NCBI GenBank assembly: GCA_030824175.1
Contig: JAVBYH010000319.1
Location: 1-12,327, forward strand
DNA length: 12,327 nt
Reading direction: 5' to 3'
From: Bacteroidota bacterium
Lineage (GTDB): Bacteria; Bacteroidota; Ignavibacteria; UBA10030; UBA8401
Every line of letters starts with the position of its first letter. Position 1 is the stretch's first letter. Positions 1 through 6,464 of this stretch are shown here, one piece after another. Both the position numbers and the translations under genes were made by a program. The notes below the pieces were generated by a model, which was not told the origin of the DNA, did not search any database, and was given only the letters and a program-made list of their open reading frames with translations.

Positions 1-3000
1 CGCCGCCCGCGTCGTAGTCCGTCGGAAGATTGCGGAGCCGGAACTCGTTCAGCGTGACGCGCGTGGTGTCGAAGCGGAGCTTTCCCTCGCACTGGTATGT
101 GATGCCGTTGTTGAGCAGGCGGAACGATCCGGTGCGGAGGTCCGCATCGCCGTCGAAGCGGGGTTCCTTCAGCGAGCCGGTGAGGCGGATCGAACTCTTC
201 AGGATGCCGCGCACATTCGAGACCTCGGGAATGAACGGATCGAACAGGCTCATCTGAATATTGTTCGTCGTCAGCAGCACGTCCATGCCGCCGATGCCCA
301 GCCTGTCGCCGGCCCCGATGAATGCAAGATCGAGGGGAACGGTGCCGCGGAGGTCGAGATCTTCCTGCGCGCCTGTGGGGGTTTCGTGCGAGATGCGGCA
401 CGAGATGTCGCTGCGCCGGTCCGCGTAGTCGATCTTTGCGGCGACCGTGCCGAATTGCGTCTCGCGGTAGGCGATGTCGTACCCGCGGAACGACCCGAAG
501 ATCGTCGGCGAGCGGAGTGTTCCGCCGAGGAACACGTCCGCGTCCCACGCGCCGCCGAAGAGCGTCGCATTGGCCCGGAACCTGGGAGACGCGCTGAAGT
601 GACGGATGTCGGGGAACGAAAAATTCGTGAGGAACGCCGCACCCGTCAGCCGGCTGCCGAGGTCGAGCGAACCGTACGCGACGAGCTCCGATTCGCCGTG
701 AATGAACGACGACGAGTCGAGCCTGATCCCCTGTTCGCCGATCGTGATGTTCACGGGTGCCTGGCTCTTGAGGTCGAATCCGTAGTATCTGAAATTCAGC
801 GTCGAGAACGAGAACCGGTGCGACGGCTGCATGAGCTGCACCGTGCCGGAGGAGGTGATGGAGATCGTCGTGTCGATGTCCCCGGAGACGGCAAGCGAAC
901 CGGTGCGCCCCTCGAGCGTCAGGCTCACCGAGGGGGAATGGAGAAACGTGGAAGCGATACGGAAATCTTTCGCGAAGAACCGGATGTCCACCTTCATGGG
1001 ACTCTGCTGGTTGAAGATGCTGTCTCGCTTCATGTGGGAAAGCGAATATTTCAACAGGAGGTCCCGCGCCGCCACCGGTGTTTCGGTCTGGGCGTATGTT
1101 CCTTTGGTGATGACGATCTTCCCGTCGGCCGAGAGCGTGTCCGCGCCGCCGGAGATCGTGCCTTCGAGCGTGCCGAGCACGGAGAGCGGTGCGGTGTTGA
1201 AGAAGACGCTCACGGGTTTGAGATCTTTGAGTGTCGCCGCGTAGGTGATCCGAAACGGGTCGTCCCGCCGGCCGGCCGAACGCACGAAGACGGGTTCGTC
1301 GACGGCTGACGAATCGCCGTATGCGTAACCGAAGAGACGGCGCTGCTCCTTGTAGGCATCGCGAATGCCGATTGCGTGCGCCTTCACCGCGGCCACCACT
1401 CCCTCGAGCGTGAAGTCGCCATTCAGCGAGACATCGGCGACCGGGGATTCGAGGCGTATCGTCTTTCCCTCGGGCGTTTGGCGAGCCTCCGCGATCACAA
1501 CGGAGCTGTCGAACATGTAGGCGCCGAAAGCCGAGGGCATGAAACGGAGGTTCAGATTCGCATTCGCCTCGAGGAAGGAGAAGCGATCCGCGTCGGCGGC
1601 GAACGAGAACGAGATCGCGGAGCCGTAGTAGGGATCCCTGAGCACGGCGGCCATGTCGAGTGCGCGCACGACGCCGGTGAGCCTATACGCCGGACCGTCC
1701 ACTCCGTTATAATCGAGCGCCCCCTGGAGGCCGACGATGCCCTTCGGGGAGGAAAGCACGCATTCGCCCTTGACGATCCGGTCCGATGCCGTGAGCGTGC
1801 TGCCGAAATGCGAGACGGGAATGTCGTAGAACACGGAGGAATCCGCCGTCACCTCGAGCCGCGAACGCAGTTCTTCGATGGAGGTGCCCTCGCCGGTGAT
1901 CTTCGCCGCAAAATTCAGGCGGGACTGGAGGCTGGGTTCCCGGAAGAATGCCTTGAGATTCACGTTCCTGCCCGTGGCCGTTGCCGTGTACGTCATGACG
2001 TCGCCGGTGAGGTTCATGACGCCGGCCACGCCGAGCACACCCTCCGACGTCTGCAGCGTACCGTCCGCATGGAAATCGAGCGGCCTGCCGTGGAACGTGC
2101 AGTCAAGGATCGCCGTGCCGGCATCGCTGAAATCGGGAATTGAAAAATACGGCATGAGCTCCACCACGTCTGCCGGATGAATCACGCTCTGATGCGATTC
2201 GCCATGGATGAACAAGTCGCGCGGACGGTGCAGATTGCTCACCCTGCCGTTCAAATGGAGCACCGTTTGGTTGAACGACGCGTCGAGTTTCGTGATGTCG
2301 ATGGCGCTGAATCGCCCCTTCGCCTGAACATCGAGGAAGACGCTGCCGTTGAGGAACATGAGCGAGGGCAGGAATGTTTGTATGTCGCGCGATGCGACCG
2401 TGGAGGAAACGATCCTGGCTTCCACCGGTATGAACTGCAGCTCGCGCAGATCCCTGATATCGAATGCGTCGATGCCGGAGGCGGAGGCGTTCAGTTCGAT
2501 GTGCGAGTGCGGCGTCTCCAGGAGCAGGGATGAGACGGAGGCGGCCACCGGTGTGTGCACAACCCGTGCGGAGAATTTATCGAGCCGAAAGTTCTCCCTG
2601 CGCGACTCGAACGAGATGTTGTGGATCGTCACGAATTGTTCCCGCTCCGTGTACGTGCCGCTGAGTTCGATGTTCAGCGCGCGCAGGTCGAGGTTCGAAT
2701 AATTGAGCGTCCGTTCGGAGAGCGAGTCGTTGTGCGCGCGAGCCAGGTCCGTCGAGTCGATGAGCCGGAAGCGGGCGTTGCGGATGACGAGATGTTTCGC
2801 GATGATCATCCACGGCGACGGCGTCGAATCGCGTTCGGCCTTCTCCTTCGGAAGCCGGTTGACGTTCCACGTGCTGTCGGAGAATTTAATGAGCGTCACG
2901 GTGGGATTGGTGAGTTCGATCGAAACGATATTGATCTTCTTGTCCCACAGCGGCCAGGGATCGTACCGGATGGCGATGGAGCCGCTCTCGATGAACGGCG

Positions 3001-3226
3001 CATTGTTCACGTAGACCGCCACAGTGTCGATTTGGAATCCGGTAATGATGTTCCCGTGGATATCGCCGATGTACACGGAGGCGTTGAGGGACTTCTCGAC
3101 GCTTCCGTACACGATCGCTCGCGCCGTATCCTTGAACGCCGCCGTCTGCGTGAACACGGCGAAGCCGATCACGAGGGCGATGAGCAGAACGGAGCTATAG
3201 AGCAATATTTTGGCGAGTATGCGCAG
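1..3226 (-). CDS. tamB: TamB/AsmA-like inner-membrane-anchored translocation and assembly protein, 3'-truncated by the window edge
   Basis: The minus-strand frame whose codons end at positions equal to 1 modulo 3 reads open from about 3226 to base 2, over 1,070 residues, with no stop seen, and leaves the window. It begins with one hydrophobic helix (ILLYSSVLLIALVIGFAVF, residues about 7-25), then a periplasmic block with GDIHGNIITGF (about 54-64) typical of TamB N-termini, then long alternating beta-strand sequence of the kind that forms the lipid-carrying beta-taco groove. The last visible part (LRTGSFRLLNNGITYQCEGKL near residue 1040) resembles the approach to the C-terminal DUF490 domain, so some hundred residues are probably missing. 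TamB-family proteins span the periplasm and take part in phospholipid transport and outer-membrane protein assembly. The gene follows rfaE2 by about 19 bases, so it is probably co-transcribed. Start is uncertain: CTG at 3224-3226 is best spaced from GAAAGG (3233-3238); an ATG at 3344-3346 would overlap rfaE2 by about 100 bases; a TTG at 3203-3205 would cut into the helix. Confidence 0.85.
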   Translation of the reverse strand, partial: MRILAKILLYSSVLLIALVIGFAVFTQTAAFKDTARAIVYGSVEKSLNASVYIGDIHGNIITGFQIDTVAVYVNNAPFIESGSIAIRYDPWPLWDKKINIVSIELTNPTVTLIKFSDSTWNVNRLPKEKAERDSTPSPWMIIAKHLVIRNARFRLIDSTDLARAHNDSLSERTLNYSNLDLRALNIELSGTYTEREQFVTIHNISFESRRENFRLDKFSARVVHTPVAASVSSLLLETPHSHIELNASASGIDAFDIRDLRELQFIPVEARIVSSTVASRDIQTFLPSLMFLNGSVFLDVQAKGRFSAIDITKLDASFNQTVLHLNGRVSNLHRPRDLFIHGESHQSVIHPADVVELMPYFSIPDFSDAGTAILDCTFHGRPLDFHADGTLQTSEGVLGVAGVMNLTGDVMTYTATATGRNVNLKAFFREPSLQSRLNFAAKITGEGTSIEELRSRLEVTADSSVFYDIPVSHFGSTLTASDRIVKGECVLSSPKGIVGLQGALDYNGVDGPAYRLTGVVRALDMAAVLRDPYYGSAISFSFAADADRFSFLEANANLNLRFMPSAFGAYMFDSSVVIAEARQTPEGKTIRLESPVADVSLNGDFTLEGVVAAVKAHAIGIRDAYKEQRRLFGYAYGDSSAVDEPVFVRSAGRRDDPFRITYAATLKDLKPVSVFFNTAPLSVLGTLEGTISGGADTLSADGKIVITKGTYAQTETPVAARDLLLKYSLSHMKRDSIFNQQSPMKVDIRFFAKDFRIASTFLHSPSVSLTLEGRTGSLAVSGDIDTTISITSSGTVQLMQPSHRFSFSTLNFRYYGFDLKSQAPVNITIGEQGIRLDSSSFIHGESELVAYGSLDLGSRLTGAAFLTNFSFPDIRHFSASPRFRANATLFGGAWDADVFLGGTLRSPTIFGSFRGYDIAYRETQFGTVAAKIDYADRRSDISCRISHETPTGAQEDLDLRGTVPLDLAFIGAGDRLGIGGMDVLLTTNNIQMSLFDPFIPEVSNVRGILKSSIRLTGSLKEPRFDGDADLRTGSFRLLNNGITYQCEGKLRFDTTRVTLNEFRLRNLPTDYDAGG

Positions 3227-3232
3227 CTCGTG

Positions 3233-3238
3233 CCTTTC
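3233..3238 (-). promoter_or_regulatory. Ribosome binding site for the tamB-like gene, pointing to a CTG start
   Basis: On the minus strand GAAAGG lies between the rfaE2 stop (3246-3248) and a CTG codon at 3224-3226, leaving six bases to that codon. Translation from CTG gives M-R-I-L-A-K followed directly by the membrane helix, the usual layout for this family. No ATG, GTG or TTG stands in frame within the normal distance. This decides the start by inference only. Confidence 0.5.
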
Positions 3239-3245
3239 GGGTGCG

Positions 3246-3722
3246 TTAAGTAAAACGGTGCTTGATGATCTCGATGATGTTCGTCGTCGACCGATCGGGA
3301 ACGAATTCGATCGTCTGCACTGCCCCGCCCGCGGCCTCGACGACATCCTTGCCGACGATGGCGTTTATATTCCAGTCCGCCCCCTTCACAAGTACATCGG
3401 GCACGAGGGCGGTGATGATGTCGATGGGCGTGTCCTGCTCGAAGAGACAGACGGCATCAACGCACGCCAGCTGGGAGATGATGTACGCCCTGTCCGCCTC
3501 GGGCACGACGGGCCGGAGCGGCCCCTTGATGCGCCTGACAGACGCGTCCGCGTTCATGCCGACGATGAGCGTGTCGCCGAGTTTTTTTGATGCGTTCAGA
3601 TATTCCACATGCCCGCGATGGAGGATGTCGAAGACACCGTTCGTGAAAACGACGGAGAGTCCAAACGCCTTCCACTCGGCCCGCTGCTCGACGAGCTCGG
3701 CGAGCGTGTATACACGTCCCAT
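3246..3722 (-). CDS. rfaE2: D-glycero-beta-D-manno-heptose 1-phosphate adenylyltransferase
   Basis: A 158-residue nucleotidyltransferase that transfers AMP from ATP to heptose 1-phosphate, giving the ADP-heptose used for the lipopolysaccharide inner core; cytoplasmic. It has the family opening FTNGVFDILHRGHVEYL (residues 26-42) with the HxGH-type catalytic motif HRGH at 35-38, then GMNADASVRRIKGPLRPV (55-72), VKGADW (112-117) and the C-terminal RSTTNII (144-150). The length fits the stand-alone form, as opposed to the fused HldE. The start at 3722 is chosen because AAGG (3728-3731) is correctly spaced and the protein then begins GRVYTLAELV. An upstream in-frame ATG at 3770 would add 16 residues (GEINLALHKNIKKVS) encoded by a palindromic repeat and lacking a good ribosome site. 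It follows rfaE1 by 56 bases. Also called hldC. Confidence 0.93.
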   Translation of the reverse strand: MGRVYTLAELVEQRAEWKAFGLSVVFTNGVFDILHRGHVEYLNASKKLGDTLIVGMNADASVRRIKGPLRPVVPEADRAYIISQLACVDAVCLFEQDTPIDIITALVPDVLVKGADWNINAIVGKDVVEAAGGAVQTIEFVPDRSTTNIIEIIKHRFT

Positions 3723-3748
3723 ACTGACCTTTTTAATGTTTTTGTGTA

Positions 3749-3768
3749 GGGCGAGATTTATCTCGCCC
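3749..3768. repeat. Palindromic repeat, copy A, in the rfaE1-rfaE2 gap
   Basis: Nine-base perfect inverted arms (GGGCGAGAT at 3749-3757 and ATCTCGCCC at 3760-3768) are separated by TT. The minus-strand reading, about GAACATGGGCGAGATAAATC then TCGCCCTACACA, matches a plus-strand block at 4901-4931 with only a few differences. It looks like a member of a dispersed short palindromic (REP/MITE-like) family. There is no T-run after it, so it is not an obvious terminator; in the mRNA it would form a hairpin between two cistrons. Copy number elsewhere in the genome is unknown. Confidence 0.7.
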
Positions 3769-3778
3769 ATGTTCCGAT

Positions 3779-4777
3779 TTATCCTTTGCCGTCGGAGAGG
3801 ATCTTTTGTTTCAATATATCCGGATCGATGGGCACGATGCCGACCTCGCCGCAGACAATGCCGCCGGCATAGTTCGCGATCGCCGCGGCTTCCTTCACGG
3901 TGGCGCCCGATGCCAGGAGCATCGTAAGCGTGGCGATGACCGTGTCGCCTGCCCCCGACACGTCGGCGATCTTGCGCGCCACCGTCGGAATATGCGTCAC
4001 ATCCCCGTTGCGCTCGAAGAGGCTCATCCCCTTCTCGGAGCGCGTGAGCAGGATGTTCTCGGCGTGGAGTTTTTCGAGGAGCAGTTTCCCCGCCTCGATC
4101 ACATCCGCTTCGGTGCGGAACTTCTTGCCGATGGCCTCTTCGGCCTCCTTCTTGTTCGGCTTGAAGAGCGTCACATGCTGATATTCGAAGAAATTGTTGA
4201 ACTTGGGGTCGATCGTCACGATCTTCCCTTTCTCATTGACAAGCTCGATAACGCTGCGGATGAGGTCCTTGACGATGACGCCCTTGTTGTAATCCTCGAT
4301 GATGACGGCGTCGATCGAGTCCATGTGCTCTCGCAGCACGTCGATGATCTGTTTCTGTATAGTGCCGTCGATGTCGCGCTTGTCCTCGCTGTCCACGCGC
4401 ACGACGTGCTGGTCCTGCGCGATGACGCGCGTCTTGATCGTCGTCGGGCGGGTCGCATCGGTGATGATGCCGTATGTCGGGCAGTCCATCTGCGCGAGCA
4501 TGTCGCGGAATTCGCCGCCGTGGGTGTTGTTGCCCACGACGCCGACGAGGATCGGGATGCCGCCGAGCGCCTTGATGTTGTTCGCCACGTTGGCGGCGCC
4601 GCCGAGGCGGGAGGTTTCGCTCTCGATCTCGACCACGGGCACAGGTGCCTCGGGGGAGATGCGCGTGACGGTGCCCCACATGTAGCGGTCGATCATCACG
4701 TCGCCCACGACGGCGATGCGTTTGTTTTTAAAATGCGCGAAGAGCTCGTTCAGGCGCGCGCTCGAGAATGATTTCAT
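3779..4777 (-). CDS. rfaE1: D-glycero-beta-D-manno-heptose-7-phosphate kinase (PfkB-family sugar kinase)
   Basis: A 332-residue cytoplasmic kinase that phosphorylates heptose 7-phosphate at C1 to the 1,7-bisphosphate, the step two before ADP-heptose. Seen directly: VVGDVMIDRYMWGTVTRISPEAPVPV (residues 23-48) of the RfaE1 kinase family, PfkB signature 1 at RLGGAANVANNIKALGG (57-73), and signature 2 at DVSGAGDTVIATL (272-284), where D278 of GAGD is the expected catalytic base. The length equals the N-terminal half of HldE, so this organism has split kinase and transferase genes. The start at 4777 has AGAGGA (4785-4790) seven bases upstream. A longer in-frame reading from 4867 lacks family similarity and would begin upstream of the predicted transcription start. 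First gene of an operon with rfaE2 and the tamB-like gene. Also called hldA. The bisphosphate phosphatase (GmhB) and isomerase (GmhA) are not in the window. Confidence 0.95.
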   Translation of the reverse strand: MKSFSSARLNELFAHFKNKRIAVVGDVMIDRYMWGTVTRISPEAPVPVVEIESETSRLGGAANVANNIKALGGIPILVGVVGNNTHGGEFRDMLAQMDCPTYGIITDATRPTTIKTRVIAQDQHVVRVDSEDKRDIDGTIQKQIIDVLREHMDSIDAVIIEDYNKGVIVKDLIRSVIELVNEKGKIVTIDPKFNNFFEYQHVTLFKPNKKEAEEAIGKKFRTEADVIEAGKLLLEKLHAENILLTRSEKGMSLFERNGDVTHIPTVARKIADVSGAGDTVIATLTMLLASGATVKEAAAIANYAGGIVCGEVGIVPIDPDILKQKILSDGKG

Positions 4778-4838
4778 CCTGGATTCCTCTGCAATTGTCG
4801 AAACGGCGGACGGCAAGGTCCGATTTCCCTCAATAAAA

Positions 4839-4867
4839 AATATACCCAAATCAACGCCGACAATCAA
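4839..4867 (-). promoter_or_regulatory. Sigma-70-like promoter for the rfaE1-rfaE2-tamB operon
   Basis: On the minus strand, TTGATT (4862-4867) and TATATT (4839-4844) are separated by exactly 17 bases. This AT-rich block stands out in a GC-rich region. Transcription would start near 4832, giving a leader of about 55 bases before the ATG at 4777. It does not resemble the Bacteroides TTTG/TAnnTTTG consensus, which is one reason to place the organism outside classical Bacteroidia. No operator or riboswitch was recognised in the leader. Confidence 0.6.
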
Positions 4868-4905
4868 GAATGCGTCTCCGGCGGTGAGGCGATCAGGCCC
4901 GAACG

Positions 4906-4925
4906 GGGCGAGATGAATCCCGCCC
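4906..4925. repeat. Palindromic repeat, copy B, in the intergenic region
   Basis: GGGCGAGAT (4906-4914) and ATCCCGCCC (4917-4925) form an inverted repeat with one mismatch around GA, followed by CTACAAA. The surrounding block 4901-4931 matches the minus-strand reading of copy A at 3749-3768, including the CTACA tail and a GAAC lead. A third GGGGCG/CGCCCC palindrome lies at 4953-4975. The copies are in opposite orientation relative to the operon. Confidence 0.65.
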
Positions 4926-4943
4926 TACAAAGCGATGTACGGC

Positions 4944-4975
4944 AAAAAATGGAGGGGCGTCGTGCATACGCCCCT
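4944..4975 (-). terminator. Second hairpin with T-run; possible backup terminator or related palindromic repeat
   Basis: Perfect eight-base arms AGGGGCGT (4953-4960) and ACGCCCCT (4968-4975) flank a seven-base loop. Read on the minus strand the hairpin is followed by CCA and six T (4944-4949), as in an intrinsic terminator. Its GGGGCG...CGCCCC core also resembles the palindromic repeats nearby, so it may be a repeat unit that has been put to use as a terminator. It lies directly behind the stronger terminator at 4991-5019. Confidence 0.5.
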
Positions 4976-4986
4976 GGGATGTACAT

Positions 4987-5019
4987 AAAAAGGCCGGTGC
5001 GTTATTCACGCACCGGCCT
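4987..5019 (-). terminator. Strong intrinsic terminator of the receptor/T9SS cluster
   Basis: Perfect twelve-base arms AGGCCGGTGCGT (4991-5002) and ACGCACCGGCCT (5008-5019) flank a five-base loop. On the minus strand the hairpin runs straight into a T-run (4987-4991). It lies 28 bases past the stop codon at 5048-5050, the right place to end the upstream operon and separate it from the rfaE1 promoter. Confidence 0.9.
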
Positions 5020-5047
5020 CGTGGAGACTGTTTCTCTGACCGAACAC

Positions 5048-6418
5048 TTATTTCATGAGCAGCATCTTGGCGGACTGTGTGAATCCGGTGGATGTGCGCA
5101 GCGTGTAGAAATACACGCCCGAGTTCATGTTCTTCGCGTCGAATGTGGCTGTGAACGCGCCGGCTTCATAGCGGCCTTCGGCCAATGTCGCGACTTCCTT
5201 GCCAAGCACGTCGTAGACCTTCAGGCTGATGTTGCCAGCCGAGGGGAGCGAGAACTTGATCGTCGTGGACGGGTTGAAGGGGTTCGGATAGTTCTGGCCG
5301 AGCGTATAGGACGATGCAACCGTGCCTTCTTCGCGTTGGACCGATGTTGAACCCTTGATGAAGCGCTGGATCGTATATGTGCCGGCCTTTGCACCGAACA
5401 TGATAACATAGACGGAGTCGCCGCTCATCGAGGTGGATACACCGCGCGGACGCAGGTTCACGGAGTCTGCTGCTGTGAATGCACCGATGCCGTTCCATTT
5501 GATGCTATCCTTAATGGCGTTTGTTGCGGGATCCCAGAGATACCATGTATGCGAGCTGTAGTATGTGGTGACGCCGGGATAACGGTTCGGCTTGTCGTTG
5601 CCCGAACCGGCGGATGCCCACAGCATGTCTGTTTTTCCGGCGCGCGTGATAGCTTCGCAATCGAAGCCTTGCAGCACCGTATCTGCCGTGAAGCCGAGGA
5701 GCGGATCGCCCGTATAGCGGATGATGCAATGTCCCGTGTAACCGGCATAATACACCTTGTCGCCGGCGCGTGAAACGGTGAGTGTGCGCGAGAAGAACCG
5801 TGTCGTATCTGTCACGTTGCCTTGTTTGACGCCCGATTTATTGAACATTTGCAGGGGACCCTGGTTGTTGAAGACCGGCGCCGTGTAAATGTTGCCGGCG
5901 ACGTCTGCCGAGGCCGCGGTGCTGCCATTCAAATGCGTCAATACGATCTTCGTCAGCACGGCACCCGTGCGATAATCGAGGAGGTACACATTGTCGAACC
6001 AGACGAACAGGATGTTGCCGTCGGGAGTCGTCATAAGACCGCGTCCCGTGCCGCCCTGAGCGCCGCCAAGGATGCCGCCCTTGAACAGAGTGTCGTTGAC
6101 GGCTCCGCCTTTCAGAACCATCAACGGTGAGAACGATGCCGGTGTTCCGTCGGCCTTGAATACGCGAACGGGCAGTGTCGCTTTTTTGACGCCCGTTCCC
6201 TGTTCCACAAGACTGTCGCCGGGAACATAGTAGTTATAGTTGACTGTCCACACATTGCCGTCGAGACCGACGGCGACACCGTGAAGGCCGTTGCCCGAAC
6301 CGATGAGGACGGAATCTTCCTTGGAGGAGTTCGGAAATTTCGAGTCGAATTTGTATTGCGCCTGCGTCAACGAGATTGCCGCAAGCGTTACGATGACAAG
6401 GAGAAAAAATTTTTTCAT
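5048..6418 (-). CDS. Secreted beta-propeller-like protein with type IX secretion sorting domain (type A)
   Basis: A 456-residue exported protein. It has a signal peptide (MKKFFLLVIVTLAAISLTQA, cleavage likely before Q21) and, in residues about 40-350, several propeller-like repeats with the D-G-N pattern: GLDGNVWTVN (51-60), TPDGNILFVWFDNVYLLDY (131-149), DVAGNIYTAP (172-181) and SRAGDKVYYAGYTGH (216-230). Residues 372-456 form a complete T9SS C-terminal domain (LGQNYPNPFNPSTTIKF, then KVYDVLGKEVATL, NMNSGVYFYTL and a final KMLLMK). Such cargo crosses the outer membrane through T9SS and is usually cleaved and anchored at the surface or released. The start at 6418 has AGAGGA (6424-6429) five bases upstream; the longer reading from 6508 would overlap the preceding gene and hide the signal peptide. 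Last gene of its cluster, followed by the terminator at 4991-5019. Ligand or enzymatic role is unknown. Confidence 0.9.
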   Translation of the reverse strand: MKKFFLLVIVTLAAISLTQAQYKFDSKFPNSSKEDSVLIGSGNGLHGVAVGLDGNVWTVNYNYYVPGDSLVEQGTGVKKATLPVRVFKADGTPASFSPLMVLKGGAVNDTLFKGGILGGAQGGTGRGLMTTPDGNILFVWFDNVYLLDYRTGAVLTKIVLTHLNGSTAASADVAGNIYTAPVFNNQGPLQMFNKSGVKQGNVTDTTRFFSRTLTVSRAGDKVYYAGYTGHCIIRYTGDPLLGFTADTVLQGFDCEAITRAGKTDMLWASAGSGNDKPNRYPGVTTYYSSHTWYLWDPATNAIKDSIKWNGIGAFTAADSVNLRPRGVSTSMSGDSVYVIMFGAKAGTYTIQRFIKGSTSVQREEGTVASSYTLGQNYPNPFNPSTTIKFSLPSAGNISLKVYDVLGKEVATLAEGRYEAGAFTATFDAKNMNSGVYFYTLRTSTGFTQSAKMLLMK

Positions 6419-6464
6419 ATGAATCCTCTTGGTTAATGAGTGGATATGGTGATGACCGTCTGTG

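Noticed and set aside
386..1309. Long plus-strand ORF (307 codons) antisense to the tamB-like gene
   Set aside because: Arginine-, glutamate- and valine-rich low-information protein with no recognisable domain; it is the mirror of a clear TamB-like reading frame in high-GC DNA. The same holds for the plus-strand ORFs at 1376-2143 and 2555-3253.
3806..4771. Plus-strand ORF of 321 codons opposite rfaE1
   Set aside because: It lies fully inside the well-supported PfkB kinase gene and is rich in His, Asp, Ala and Val without domain structure; an antisense shadow.
4778..4867. N-terminal extension of rfaE1 to 4867
   Set aside because: The predicted promoter lies inside this stretch, the extra residues do not resemble the kinase family, and the ATG at 4777 has its own ribosome site.
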